This document shows, piece by piece, positions 1 through 8,857 of a DNA stretch of 64,000 nt. The DNA is taken from NCBI GenBank assembly GCA_902534325.1, contig CACAPQ010000004.1, positions 17,128 to 81,127 of the forward strand, given 5' to 3'. The position numbers and the translations under genes are program-made. A model generated the notes under the pieces. It saw nothing but the letters and a program-made list of their open reading frames with translations, did not search any database and had not been told where the DNA came from. This stretch comes from Paracoccaceae bacterium. Lineage in GTDB: Bacteria; Pseudomonadota; Alphaproteobacteria; Rhodobacterales; Rhodobacteraceae. Each line of letters begins with the position of its first letter. Position 1 is the stretch's first letter.

Positions 1-484
1 TGATATCACTGCCTTTTTTCACAATAATTTCCATCTCATAACCGTATCTTCCATCGTCGTATGCCATCATACCAAAAGGTACAAAGCCAGCACAGCTAAC
101 TGCTATTGGATTTGATCCTGTGTTAAAACCAGCAACATGAAGTCTCCCTGAGCGCATAGCTTCAAGCTGTGCAGCATTTGACTCCACTGGGAAAAACACC
201 ACTTTTCGGTCAGTATATTTTTCCAGATGGTCTGTGAATGGTTTCCAAACATTTGCATATACAGCAGGATCTTCCACAGGAGTATACGTGAATATTATTG
301 TTTTAGGGTCAACCCAATCTTTTGGATCCAGCGGCAAATCAGCAACTTGGTCTAAATTTCTGTCGCAATAAGCGTCATCCAGTGTTCCTCTGTGACAGTC
401 TTCGGCGACTGCTTGCGTAACAAAACTTGCACACAACATAATGGCGGCCGAAATAGCGGCGCCTAATTTCAATTTGTTAATCAT
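1..484 (-). CDS. phnD: PhnD-type phosphate/phosphonate ABC transporter substrate-binding protein (3' end cut off by window edge)
   Basis: Reading the minus strand from the ATG at 484 gives 161 codons that run off the left edge, so only the N-terminal half is present. The first 28 or so residues are a Sec signal peptide (MINKLKLGAA start, hydrophobic core, cleavage after AVA), placing the protein in the periplasm. The mature part contains TYTPVEDPAVYANVWKPF, a segment VVFFPVESNAAQLEAMRSG and GRLHVAGFNTGSNPIAV, which fit the PhnD/PtxB family that captures phosphonates, phosphite or phosphate for an ABC importer. An AGAGGA ribosome-binding site sits 3 bases before the ATG. The permease and ATPase genes would lie to the left, outside the window. 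Family assignment is by recognition; the exact ligand cannot be told. Confidence 0.8.
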   Translation of the reverse strand, partial: MINKLKLGAAISAAIMLCASFVTQAVAEDCHRGTLDDAYCDRNLDQVADLPLDPKDWVDPKTIIFTYTPVEDPAVYANVWKPFTDHLEKYTDRKVVFFPVESNAAQLEAMRSGRLHVAGFNTGSNPIAVSCAGFVPFGMMAYDDGRYGYEMEIIVKKGSDI

Positions 485-625
485 CTATCCTCTCCCAGTA
501 TTTAACGATTCTCTGGCCAAGAGTATGCGGCTAACCATCTTCAAACAACATTTTTATGAGTCTTTTGAGGTAAATTAGATTTTACACGCCAGTAAAAAAT
601 CCTTAGTGAAATCAGATAGTATTTA

Positions 626-1327
626 ATGTTATTAAATAGTGTGGGGTGTGACTTGGGAAAATCAGATGCTCTTAAGGCAAGTATAATATTCGACTTGGAT
701 GGTACTTTAATTGACAGTGCTAAAGACATTCAATGGGTTGCCAATACTGCTTTATCTAAAATTGGAGTTGCTCCTATCAGCTACGAGGAAGCTGTCAGCT
801 TTATTGGTGAAGGTGCCCCACTATTTGTTAAGAAAATGATTGCGGCTCGATCAGTTGAAACCGATCAACATGATTTCCTGCTAGAGCAATTTTTAAAATT
901 TTATGAGGAAGCTGTGCAATTTAGTAAGCCATATGACAATGTCGTCGCTGTTTTGGAAATGCTGAATGCAAACCATAATCTAGGAGTATGCACAAATAAA
1001 CCACTGAAGCCTGCATTGAAGATTTTAAAGCATTTAAAATTAGATCATTTTTTTAAATGTGTAACAGGAGGTGACAACCCATTAGCAAGAAAACCAGATC
1101 CAAGACCTCTGTTTAAAACATCTGAAAGCATAGGGGATGGTCCGTGTGTTTATGTTGGCGATAGTGAAGTTGATGCTGAGACGGCCAAAAGAGCTGATGT
1201 TCCATTTTTACTCTTTTCTGAGGGATACCGTAAAACACCTGTAGAAAAGATCCCACATACCTTTCAATTTTCATCCTTCAAGGAACTACCTAGATTAATT
1301 GAAAAAGTATTAGTATCGGCTCACTAG
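626..1327 (+). CDS. gph: HAD-superfamily phosphatase, phosphoglycolate phosphatase-like
   Basis: The 233-residue product carries HAD motif I as FDLDGTLID (nucleophile Asp23, acid/base Asp25), a helical cap, the KP of motif III (ARKPDPRP) and motif IV as GDSEVDAETA. Length and the DGTLIDS signature fit phosphoglycolate phosphatase, which removes 2-phosphoglycolate made by DNA repair or oxygenase reactions; other HAD phosphatases of subfamily IA look alike, so substrate is inferred. The start is uncertain. The ATG at 626 has no clear ribosome-binding site, while GTG at 641 or TTG at 653 (preceded by GGGG) would give the shorter N-terminus usual in the family. The gene stands alone between a divergent phnD and the Mct-like gene. 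Confidence 0.75.
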   Translation: MLLNSVGCDLGKSDALKASIIFDLDGTLIDSAKDIQWVANTALSKIGVAPISYEEAVSFIGEGAPLFVKKMIAARSVETDQHDFLLEQFLKFYEEAVQFSKPYDNVVAVLEMLNANHNLGVCTNKPLKPALKILKHLKLDHFFKCVTGGDNPLARKPDPRPLFKTSESIGDGPCVYVGDSEVDAETAKRADVPFLLFSEGYRKTPVEKIPHTFQFSSFKELPRLIEKVLVSAH

Positions 1328-1491
1328 TGAAAAAATGTCTATAACCAGACTTGTTAATATTAATTTCAACTTGAGTTTGATTTCTAGGTTCTTTGCATCA
1401 ATTGTTCTTACGGTTTAAACATTAACGTGTTTTAATCTTGGCTTAAAAAGTCGGCAATGGTTTTTGGCAAAGCAAAAAGGGAAGACTATAC

Positions 1492-2706
1492 ATGAGTATT
1501 TTGCATGGTATGCGGGTTTTTGAAAGCTCAGCTTTTGTTGCTTTACCTCTTGCAGGTATGCAATTAGCCCAAATGGGTGCAGAAGTTATCCGGTTTGATA
1601 ATTTAGGGGGAGGCCTTGATCACTTCAGAAGACCGCTCGCTCCCAACGGCGAAAGTTTATTCTGGCATGGTCTAAATAAAGGAAAAAAATCTTTTGCTGT
1701 AGATTTAAAATCTGAAAAAGGGCGCGAACTGGTCAGCGATCTAATCACTTCAGATGGTGATGATGCCGGTTTGTTCATAACCAATCTGAGAGTGCCTGGT
1801 TGGACAGATTATGAAAGCCTTAAAAGAAAGCGCGCTGATTTAATAATGGTTACTCTGAAAGGCGATCGACACGGGGGGCCGGAAGTTGACTATACTGTTA
1901 ACCCATCGCTTGGAATACCCCACATTACTGGCGCTGAGGGCAGCACAGAACCTGTTGCAAATGCTCTTCCCGCCTGGGATTGCGTAGCAGGTAATATGGT
2001 CGTCTCTTCACTACTTGCAGCTGAGCGAGATCGTTTGCGAACTGGAAGGGGTCAGGACGTGGAGTTCGCTTTAAAAGATGCTGCGGCTGCAGTAATTGGT
2101 CACCTTGGAATGATAGGAGAGGCGACAATTTACGATCAACAAAGAGGAAAATCGGGCAATTCTGTATATGGAGCCTATGGCCAAGATTTTGAGTGTGCTT
2201 GCGGTGGTCGAGTTGTTGTAATTGGTCTTACCTTGAGGCAATGGCGTGGCCTATTAAAAGCAACAGATAAAGCACAGGAAATCAAAAAACTTGAACAGAA
2301 ATTAAATATTTCCTTAGATGACGAAGGGCATCGTTGGGAACACAGGCATGAAATAAATAACGTTTTTCGGTCATGGTTTTCAAAGCGAAAAATTTCTGAT
2401 TTTGAGAAAAGTTTTAATGATTTTGGTCTCACCTGGTCACGATTTAGAACAACAAAAGAAGCAATTACTGAGGACAAAGATACATTCACTGATAATCCAA
2501 TGTTTGAAACATTAAATTTTGAAGGGGTTGGCCAATACATGGTTCCTAGATCGCCATTAGAATTTTCTAATTATGATCGTTTGCCTGCCCAAAAGCCTCC
2601 AAAGCTTGGTCAGCACACTGAGGAAATTTTGGGTGACATAATGAAGTTGGGATCAGGTGAGATTGGGGCACTTTTTGATAGTGGAACCGTTGGGTCTTCC
2701 AAATAA
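1492..2706 (+). CDS. mct: Family III CoA transferase resembling mesaconyl-CoA C1-C4 CoA transferase (2-methylfumaryl-CoA isomerase)
   Basis: This 404-residue protein belongs to the CaiB/BaiF family III CoA transferases: N-terminal ILHGMRVFESSAFVALPLAG, the GLNKGKKSFAVDLKS block near residues 60-74, and ALPAWDCVAGNMV with the presumed catalytic Asp163. The segment EVDYTVNPSLGIPHITG and the spacing of these blocks recall the Mct enzyme of the 3-hydroxypropionate bicycle, which moves CoA within mesaconyl-CoA between C1 and C4. Formyl-CoA transferases and alpha-methylacyl-CoA racemases are the main alternatives. A GGGAAG ribosome-binding site precedes the ATG. No other gene of the bicycle or of the ethylmalonyl-CoA pathway is nearby. 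Family is secure; the Mct call is from recognition of motifs, not an alignment. Confidence 0.65.
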   Translation: MSILHGMRVFESSAFVALPLAGMQLAQMGAEVIRFDNLGGGLDHFRRPLAPNGESLFWHGLNKGKKSFAVDLKSEKGRELVSDLITSDGDDAGLFITNLRVPGWTDYESLKRKRADLIMVTLKGDRHGGPEVDYTVNPSLGIPHITGAEGSTEPVANALPAWDCVAGNMVVSSLLAAERDRLRTGRGQDVEFALKDAAAAVIGHLGMIGEATIYDQQRGKSGNSVYGAYGQDFECACGGRVVVIGLTLRQWRGLLKATDKAQEIKKLEQKLNISLDDEGHRWEHRHEINNVFRSWFSKRKISDFEKSFNDFGLTWSRFRTTKEAITEDKDTFTDNPMFETLNFEGVGQYMVPRSPLEFSNYDRLPAQKPPKLGQHTEEILGDIMKLGSGEIGALFDSGTVGSSK

Positions 2707-2734
2707 AGTTGATATGGGGTTAGAAATTAAATAA

Positions 2735-2851
2735 ATGAACAAAAAAAACAAAAAAAAACCAAAATCAGATGCTAGAGTAGCCGGGGAAGTGGCAACTTAT
2801 GTTTTGCTTGGTTTAGGCATATTCGTCTTTATTATTGTAGCATCGTCTTAA
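2735..2851 (+). CDS. Possible 38-residue single-pass membrane protein
   Basis: An ATG ORF of 38 codons lies 28 bases after the CoA transferase gene and stops 2 bases before the convergent transporter gene. Its product starts with a lysine-rich head (MNKKNKKKPKSD) followed by a hydrophobic stretch of about 17 residues (TYVLLGLGIFVFIIVAS). That is the layout of a small inner-membrane protein with a cytoplasmic N-terminus. There is no good ribosome-binding site; a GGGG lies 15 bases upstream. I do not recognise a family. It could be a chance ORF, although it fills the gap almost exactly. Confidence 0.35.
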   Translation: MNKKNKKKPKSDARVAGEVATYVLLGLGIFVFIIVASS

Positions 2852-2853
2852 TA

Positions 2854-4200
2854 TTATTGGTTCATGGCCCTTTTATGCTGAGGTAGATAAATGCTGACAA
2901 GTACAATTCCAGCTAATCCTAATATTGCAGCTGGGATTAATGTTATAGAAATTTGTAGTGTATTAAGCGCAGCATCGGTCTGCTGGGTAATTCCTTCAGT
3001 CGTTTCTTTCCATCCATATAGGCTTAGGATAAACCCTAAAATTAAAGGAGAAATAGCATTTGCTACCTTCTGACCAAAAAGCCAAACCGCAGAAAAAGCG
3101 CCTTCAATAGATTCACCAGATTTTTCACGAGTTACATCCATCAGATCTGGATATAGCGCCCAAGGAATTTGTTGGTAAGATCCATTGGTCATTCCAGCTA
3201 AAATAAAAAGACCAGCAATTATTGTAACGTTATAGTTAGGCAAACTGAAGAATATAAAAATCAATAGAGCAATATAGCACGCAATGCCAATGAGTTGCGC
3301 CGTAACTTTACCATATAAATTGGACAATTTAACCCATAAGGCCTGACTGATAATTGAGCCTATCACAAATGCTGCGAACATCAGTGAAAGAGTTCCAAGA
3401 CCTTTCGCAACACCAGAAAATAATGAATCCCCATCATCCAGTATCAAATACATTGCGGCGAAAGGTAGTCCCGCAGTGATTAAGGCTATTGCTAGCGTCA
3501 TAATGCCATATAAAATTACCAAAGTAACAAATGCACGATTAGCCAAAACTAGTTTTAAAATGTACGAAAAATTTTGTTGGGATGGAACCAAAGTGCGGGG
3601 CGCTTTCCGTGTGAAAAACACTGAAAGCCATATAGATAAAATTATTAGTGGAGCCACGCAGATTGCTGCAAAAGTATAGCCAGATTTTGTATCTCCCGCT
3701 AAGATTGGTATTAGCGCGCCACCAACCAAAATACCTAAAGAGGCAAATGCCATGCGCCACGCGGTCATAGAAGATCTTTCCTTTCTATCCAATGTCATTT
3801 CGCCCGCCATAGCACCGTAAGGTATTGAAACCATTGTAAAACCTAAAGTTGATATCAAGAAAAAAACGATAACCCAGATAAGGCTTGCACTTGTAGTGAA
3901 ATTTTCTGGCACAGCAAATAGTCCAATCATTGCAAGTGCTAAAACGACTGCTCCTACGACCATCCAAGGGGCTCTTCTTCCAAAACGAGAAACTGTCTTG
4001 TCACTAAAATAGCCGATTATTGGATCCGTAATTATATCAAAAATTAAAACAGCTGTCGTCACGGCACCTGCCAGAGCGATTGGAATGCCAAGGAAACTAT
4101 TCATAAAGGCCAAAATTAACAGTTGTTTTACGATAACGAAAACAACGATTCCCATATCCGCCAAACCCCAGCCGGCTTTTTGACCTATTGAAAGTGACAT
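2854..4200 (-). CDS. MFS transporter of the glycoside-pentoside-hexuronide:cation symporter family
   Basis: The 448-residue product has about 12 hydrophobic segments and the GPH-family loop between helices 2 and 3, SDKTVSRFGRRAPWMVVGA, with an Asp early in the loop and the conserved RRxPW. GPH (MelB/XylP-like) carriers import sugars or other organic solutes with a cation. The substrate cannot be read from sequence. A second family-like element, NGSYQQIPWALYPDLMD, lies in the C-terminal half. It is the last gene of the apparent argH-lysA transcript, 42 bases after lysA; that may be coincidence or may point to a substrate linked to amino-acid metabolism. Confidence 0.75.
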   Translation of the reverse strand: MSLSIGQKAGWGLADMGIVVFVIVKQLLILAFMNSFLGIPIALAGAVTTAVLIFDIITDPIIGYFSDKTVSRFGRRAPWMVVGAVVLALAMIGLFAVPENFTTSASLIWVIVFFLISTLGFTMVSIPYGAMAGEMTLDRKERSSMTAWRMAFASLGILVGGALIPILAGDTKSGYTFAAICVAPLIILSIWLSVFFTRKAPRTLVPSQQNFSYILKLVLANRAFVTLVILYGIMTLAIALITAGLPFAAMYLILDDGDSLFSGVAKGLGTLSLMFAAFVIGSIISQALWVKLSNLYGKVTAQLIGIACYIALLIFIFFSLPNYNVTIIAGLFILAGMTNGSYQQIPWALYPDLMDVTREKSGESIEGAFSAVWLFGQKVANAISPLILGFILSLYGWKETTEGITQQTDAALNTLQISITLIPAAILGLAGIVLVSIYLPQHKRAMNQ

Positions 4201-4242
4201 AAAAAATCTCCGCTTATGTTTCCTGTACTTCTAGACTTGAAA

Positions 4243-5511
4243 TTACTCAAGCCAATCAGGAATAATGTCTCGTTCTATAATTTCTTCGTAGCTAGGTCGT
4301 TTGCGAATTATGGAAAATTCATTTTTGTTGACCATCACTTCTGGAATTAAAGGTCTAGTATTATATTCACTAGACATCACCGCTCCGTAGGCCCCAGCGG
4401 ATCTAAATGCTACCAAGTCGTTTTTACTAAGTTCAGGCATTGTTCGCTTTTTTGCAAAGGTATCCCCAGTTTCACATACCGGTCCAACCACATCGTAAAC
4501 AGTTTCAGCCTGAGGTGAACTTGGCTGTTTGACGGGTATTATATCGTGATATGCATCATACATTGCTGGGCGAATTAAGTCGTTCATAGCTGCGTCGAGT
4601 ATCAAAAAATTTCGATTATCACCATTTTTTACACCCAGAACAGATGAAACTAAGATGCCCGCATTACCAACAATTAATCGGCCTGGTTCAATTTCTATTT
4701 CACAATCAAGGTGGCCTAGAACTTTTCTGACCATTTTTCCGTATTCTACTGGAAGAGGGGGAGCGGATTTATTTTTCTCATAGGGGATCCCAAGTCCTCC
4801 ACCAAGATCCAATCTTTTGATTTTGTGTCCATCTTGTCTTAAAACCTGAGTTAAATCAGCAAGCTTTTGGTATGCTTTTTTGAATGGTTCGAGGTCAGTT
4901 AATTGACTTCCAATGTGTAGGTCTATTCCCACAACACTGATGCCTGGCATTTGGGAGGCTTTAGAATAAACATCTCTCGCCCTAGATATAGGAATTCCAA
5001 ATTTATTTTCAGCTTTACCGGTCGCAATTTTCTCATGGGTTTGAGCATCTACATCTGGGTTTATTCTGATAGCTATAGGGGCTATTTTATTCATGGATGA
5101 TGCGATTGCAGATATTTGCTCAAGCTCTGAATCGCTTTCCACGTTAAACTGTCGGATACCATTTTGAAGAGCCAACGTTATTTCTTCTAATGTTTTTCCT
5201 ACACCTGAGAAAACGACTTTTTCAGGTGGTATGCCTGCAGATATTGCCCGTCTGTACTCCCCTCCAGATACCACGTCCATTCCAGCTCCCAGGTTTCCGA
5301 GGGTTTTAAGTATCGCCTGATTAGAAGCGGCTTTCATTGCGTAACAAATACAGTGATCCATACCATCAAGGGCATCATCAAAAAGCTGAAAATGTCTTAC
5401 TAAAGTGGCTGTGGAGTAAACATAAAAAGGCGTTCCAACAGATGCTGCTATTTCAGCCACAGAAACATCTTCAGCGTAAAGTTGCCCATCTCTATAATTG
5501 AAATGATCCAT
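4243..5511 (-). CDS. lysA: Diaminopimelate decarboxylase
   Basis: LysA decarboxylates meso-diaminopimelate to L-lysine, the last step of lysine synthesis. The 422-residue product is a fold-III PLP enzyme: the Schiff-base lysine is Lys60 in ICYAMKA, followed by HIGSQ, the glycine-rich LDLGGGLGIPY phosphate-binding segment, EPGRLIVGNAG, and GPVCETGDTFA with the Cys that reaches across the dimer to the partner active site. The N-terminus MDHFNYRDGQLYAEDV is typical of alphaproteobacterial LysA. Placement downstream of argH and a tiny lipoprotein gene matches the conserved argH-lptM-lysA neighbourhood, with an aminotransferase inserted. Confidence 0.95.
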   Translation of the reverse strand: MDHFNYRDGQLYAEDVSVAEIAASVGTPFYVYSTATLVRHFQLFDDALDGMDHCICYAMKAASNQAILKTLGNLGAGMDVVSGGEYRRAISAGIPPEKVVFSGVGKTLEEITLALQNGIRQFNVESDSELEQISAIASSMNKIAPIAIRINPDVDAQTHEKIATGKAENKFGIPISRARDVYSKASQMPGISVVGIDLHIGSQLTDLEPFKKAYQKLADLTQVLRQDGHKIKRLDLGGGLGIPYEKNKSAPPLPVEYGKMVRKVLGHLDCEIEIEPGRLIVGNAGILVSSVLGVKNGDNRNFLILDAAMNDLIRPAMYDAYHDIIPVKQPSSPQAETVYDVVGPVCETGDTFAKKRTMPELSKNDLVAFRSAGAYGAVMSSEYNTRPLIPEVMVNKNEFSIIRKRPSYEEIIERDIIPDWLE

Positions 5512-5547
5512 ATGTTTATTTGTCCCTCTTAATGACGATATTACGTC

Positions 5548-6720
5548 TTAGGTAAGAATTTTGTCTATTCGCTCAATAGCACGTAATATATTTTCTTTGC
5601 TATTTGCATATGAAAACCTTAAATATCCTTCTCCAAATGTGCCAAAACTTGTTCCGGCAATAGTGGCTACCCCTGCTTGATCTAGAAATAGATCTTGAGC
5701 TTGCGACGAAGAGAGCCCTGTGCCTGATATATTGGGAAAAGCATAAAAGGCACCAGCTGAATCTATACAGGAAACTCCTTTAAGCTCGTTAAGGGCAGAA
5801 ACAATAACCTTCCTTCTCATATCAAACTCAGAAACCATTTTTAGAACTGGCTCCTTTGGCCCCGTTAGGGCCACCAAGCCTGCATATTGCGCAGCAGCGT
5901 TTACACAAGAGTGATCATTTATACATAAACGGGTGACTTGATCGACCATTTGATCAGGCCAAACAGCATACCCCATACGCCAGCCTGTCATGGCATAAGT
6001 TTTTGACCAACCATCCAAAACAATTAATCTATCACGAATTTCTGGATACTGTAAAAGGCTGACATGCTTCCGCCCATTATACAACATCTGGCTATAAATC
6101 TCATCTGACAATATAGCTACATTTGGATAATCTTTTAGTCCTGCAACCAATTTATCAACTTCTGATTTGGGAGTGACCCCACCAGTTGGATTAGCTGGGC
6201 TATTAATAATTATAAGCCTTGTTTTTTTGGTGATCTGAGAGAGAACTGCCTCTGCATCGAATGCGAAACCTTTCTCCTCTTTTAAAGCAATTGGAACAGG
6301 GGTTGCACCAGTGTAATTTATGACTGACTCATAAATAGGAAAGCCTGGATTAGGGTACATTATTTCTGCCCCTTTTTCTCCAAATAAAAGTACTGCGAAA
6401 AACATTGTTGGCTTTCCGCCTGGAACGACGATGATATTATTGGGATTAACCGAAGTTTGATGCCGCCTTTCTAAATCGTTTGCAACAGCCTCCCTCAATT
6501 CAGGAATTCCGTTTGCTGGAGTGTATCCATGATGTCCGTCCTCAAGCGCTTTTATTCCTGCTTTAACTATGTGGTCCGGTGTTCTAAAGTCAGGTTGCCC
6601 AATCCCAAGGTTAATTATGTCTTTCCCGTTTGCAGCTAATTCATTTGCTTTAGCGAGCACTGTGAAAGCCGACTCCGTTCCCAGTCTGGAAATACTGTCG
6701 GCGAATTTTAGTTGCGTCAT
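5548..6720 (-). CDS. Class I/II PLP-dependent aminotransferase (AspB-like)
   Basis: This is a fold-I aminotransferase of the aspartate/aromatic group, 390 residues from the ATG at 6720; an upstream in-frame TTG at 6732 is less likely because its bases overlap the TTGGA that acts as ribosome-binding site. Visible motifs are NLGIGQPDFRTP, GYTPANGIPELR, the PANPTGG loop, SDEIYSQMLY and the PLP-lysine motif SKTYAMTGWRMGY (Lys240 from this start). The C-terminal RFSYANS supplies the arginine that binds the substrate carboxylate. Lying between argH and lysA it could serve amino-acid or diaminopimelate synthesis, but the amino donor and acceptor are unknown. Confidence 0.8.
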   Translation of the reverse strand: MTQLKFADSISRLGTESAFTVLAKANELAANGKDIINLGIGQPDFRTPDHIVKAGIKALEDGHHGYTPANGIPELREAVANDLERRHQTSVNPNNIIVVPGGKPTMFFAVLLFGEKGAEIMYPNPGFPIYESVINYTGATPVPIALKEEKGFAFDAEAVLSQITKKTRLIIINSPANPTGGVTPKSEVDKLVAGLKDYPNVAILSDEIYSQMLYNGRKHVSLLQYPEIRDRLIVLDGWSKTYAMTGWRMGYAVWPDQMVDQVTRLCINDHSCVNAAAQYAGLVALTGPKEPVLKMVSEFDMRRKVIVSALNELKGVSCIDSAGAFYAFPNISGTGLSSSQAQDLFLDQAGVATIAGTSFGTFGEGYLRFSYANSKENILRAIERIDKILT

Positions 6721-6747
6721 TAAATTTTCCAAAAGTTAATTATGATT

Positions 6748-6846
6748 TTATTTTTTTTCTTCATGGATAGGCGCTTTGGGTGGGCCGTCCACGCCGCAGC
6801 CAACTACCGCAAAACCCAGTAGTAGAACTAAAGCAAAGTTTTTCAT
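6748..6846 (-). CDS. lptM: 32-residue LptM-like lipoprotein
   Basis: A 33-codon minus-strand ORF starts in an ATGA overlap with the argH stop codon, which implies translational coupling. The product [20 protein letters not shown] has a positively charged start, a hydrophobic core and a lipobox (VVGC, lipidated Cys17). A short proline- and charge-rich tail ends in EEKK. Tiny lipoproteins at this place between argH and lysA are known in proteobacteria as LptM/LppL (formerly YifL), a maturation factor of the LptDE lipopolysaccharide translocon. Assignment rests on the position and lipobox; the tail is too short for a sequence-based test. Confidence 0.65.
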   Translation of the reverse strand: MKNFALVLLLGFAVVGCGVDGPPKAPIHEEKK

Positions 6847-8234
6847 CCTAATACCTTTTTCCATCTATCTATTTGAAATTGCACCTCTTTAGGTGATGTT
6901 CCTCCGTATGAAGATCGCGACTTAACAGAATTTTCAACAGACAAAACCTTAAACACATCTTCATTAATATCGGAATGGATGCTTTGCATGTCTTTAAGTT
7001 CTAGTTCAGACAAATCGCGTCCTGATCGTTCAGCAAGGCTTACTATTTCACCTGTCACGTGATGTGCGTCTCGAAAGGGTAAGTTTAAAACTCTAACTAG
7101 CCAATCTGCTAAATCAGTGGCCGTAGAAAAGCCAGATTTTGCTGCAAACTCCAAATTTTCTTTATTGGCGGTCAAATCTTGGATCATACCTTCCATTGCA
7201 CATAAAGCTAAACTTAAACTATCTGCTGCGTCAAAAACCTGCTCCTTGTCCTCCTGCATATCTTTAGAATAAGCCAGAGGGAGGCCCTTCATAACTGTCA
7301 TTAAGCCTATATTAGCTCCTAATATTCGCCCTATTTTTGCACGCACCAATTCAGCAGCATCGGGGTTTTTTTTCTGGGGCATAATAGAAGATCCCGTTGA
7401 AAATCGATCTGATAGATCAATAAACTTAAATTGTGCTGAAGACCAAATAACAAGTTCTTCTGCCAATCTGCTTAAATGCATGGCGCATATAGAAGAAGAA
7501 GTTAAAAACTCCAAAGCGAAGTCTCTATCACTTACCGCGTCCAGAGAGTTTGCTGTTGGTCTTTCAAATTCAAGAGCTCTAGCAGTGTGGTCTCGGTCAA
7601 TTGGAAAAGAAGTGCCTGCTAATGCCGCGGAACCTAGTGGGCACTCATTCATTCTAATTCTTGCATCCTTAAATCTAGAACGATCTCTTGCGAACATCTC
7701 AACATATGCCATCATATGATGACCCCAAGTAATTGGTTGAGCTGTTTGCAAATGAGTAAATCCGGGCATAATCCAAGACACCCCACTTTGGGCCTGGTCA
7801 AGCAGGGCTCTCATTAAATCGGCTATGTTCTTGTCAATCAAATCTATCTGGCCTCTGACCCAAAGACGAAAATCTGTTGCGACTTGATCGTTACGTGATC
7901 GTGCAGTATGCAGCCGGCCAGCTGGGTTGCCGATTTTATCCTTTAACCTTGCCTCGATATTCATATGAATATCTTCGAGTGCTTTTGAGAATTCAAATTC
8001 ACCCGAATTGAGCTCATTAAGGATCTCTTCAAGCCCTTCTTTGATGGCCGAAACGTCAGAAACATTTAATATGTCAGTTGCGCCCAGCATATCTACATGT
8101 GCGATAGAACTTTCAATATCTTGAGGCCCTAAACGCTTGTCAAATTCAATTGAGGCGTTAATTGCTTCCATTATAGCATCAGGTCCCGTAGAGAACCGAC
8201 CGCCCCACATTTTGTTAGAGGATTTTTTTGACAT
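6843..8234 (-). CDS. argH: Argininosuccinate lyase
   Basis: ArgH splits argininosuccinate into arginine and fumarate, the last step of arginine synthesis. The 463-residue protein carries the fumarase/aspartase superfamily signature [12 protein letters not shown], the N-terminal [11 protein letters not shown] and the block [17 protein letters not shown]. The C-terminal [13 protein letters not shown] is usual. The start codon is the CAT at 8232-8234, which overlaps the start codon of the divergent tlpA-like gene, so its promoter must lie inside that gene; an AAAGG ribosome-binding site is present. It heads a minus-strand run with lptM, an aminotransferase, lysA and a transporter. Confidence 0.96.
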   Translation of the reverse strand: MSKKSSNKMWGGRFSTGPDAIMEAINASIEFDKRLGPQDIESSIAHVDMLGATDILNVSDVSAIKEGLEEILNELNSGEFEFSKALEDIHMNIEARLKDKIGNPAGRLHTARSRNDQVATDFRLWVRGQIDLIDKNIADLMRALLDQAQSGVSWIMPGFTHLQTAQPITWGHHMMAYVEMFARDRSRFKDARIRMNECPLGSAALAGTSFPIDRDHTARALEFERPTANSLDAVSDRDFALEFLTSSSICAMHLSRLAEELVIWSSAQFKFIDLSDRFSTGSSIMPQKKNPDAAELVRAKIGRILGANIGLMTVMKGLPLAYSKDMQEDKEQVFDAADSLSLALCAMEGMIQDLTANKENLEFAAKSGFSTATDLADWLVRVLNLPFRDAHHVTGEIVSLAERSGRDLSELELKDMQSIHSDINEDVFKVLSVENSVKSRSSYGGTSPKEVQFQIDRWKKVLG

Positions 8235-8832
8235 GAAACTACCTTTTATAGGAGTTAAAAATTTTTTGACGCTGGTTGTTCTTTATACGGCCTTTAGCTT
8301 CTGTGCAAATACTGTGCTTTCTGAAGATAATAAATTTTCTGTTCTTGAGGAATTTAAGGTTGGCGAAATGAAAAAACTCATTTTGCATGAAAGCCCTAAG
8401 GCTGTCAGTGAAGAGGTTTTTTATAATTCAAACAACGATCCTATTTCTTTAAAATCTTTTTCTGGGCGTCTTACATTAGTGAATTTTTGGGCAACTTGGT
8501 GCGCCCCTTGTCTAGAAGAAATGCCAAGTTTATCAAACCTTCAAAAAATAAAAGGTAGTGAGAAATTTAACGTGGTAACTATCGCTACGATGAGAAACTC
8601 ACCAAAATCTGTGGAAAATTTTTTTAATAAAAACTCGATTGATAACCTGACAAAATATCAAGATCCTAAGGGAAAATTGGCTCGCTCTCTTAAAATAGCA
8701 GGGCTTCCATTAACTATTTTGTTAAATAAAGATAATAAGGAAGTGGCGAGATTTATTGGCGATGCTGATTGGTCAAGCCTGCATGCTTTAAAGTTGATTG
8801 AAAAGGCTACTGAAATAGATCTTAAGAACTAA
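8233..8832 (+). CDS. tlpA: TlpA-like thiol:disulfide interchange protein
   Basis: A membrane-anchored or secreted thioredoxin-fold protein of 199 residues. The ATG at 8233 gives a lysine-containing N-terminus and a hydrophobic segment (residues 9-25) that acts as anchor or signal; an AGAGGA ribosome-binding site lies 11 bases upstream. The longer in-frame reading from 8137 would hide that signal and lie antisense to argH, so I reject it. The redox motif is WCAPC (Cys90, Cys93) inside [19 protein letters not shown], and a cis-proline region follows ([10 protein letters not shown]). TlpA proteins keep periplasmic cysteines reduced, often for cytochrome oxidase copper centres or heme attachment. 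The argH-tlpA neighbourhood is common in Rhodobacterales. Confidence 0.85.
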   Translation: MKLPFIGVKNFLTLVVLYTAFSFCANTVLSEDNKFSVLEEFKVGEMKKLILHESPKAVSEEVFYNSNNDPISLKSFSGRLTLVNFWATWCAPCLEEMPSLSNLQKIKGSEKFNVVTIATMRNSPKSVENFFNKNSIDNLTKYQDPKGKLARSLKIAGLPLTILLNKDNKEVARFIGDADWSSLHALKLIEKATEIDLKN

Positions 8833-8857
8833 AATCACTAACTTCTTTGAAGATATT

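Noticed and set aside
8137..8232. N-terminal extension of the tlpA-like gene
   Set aside because: It is antisense to argH coding sequence and would bury the hydrophobic signal; the ATG at 8233 has its own AGAGGA site.
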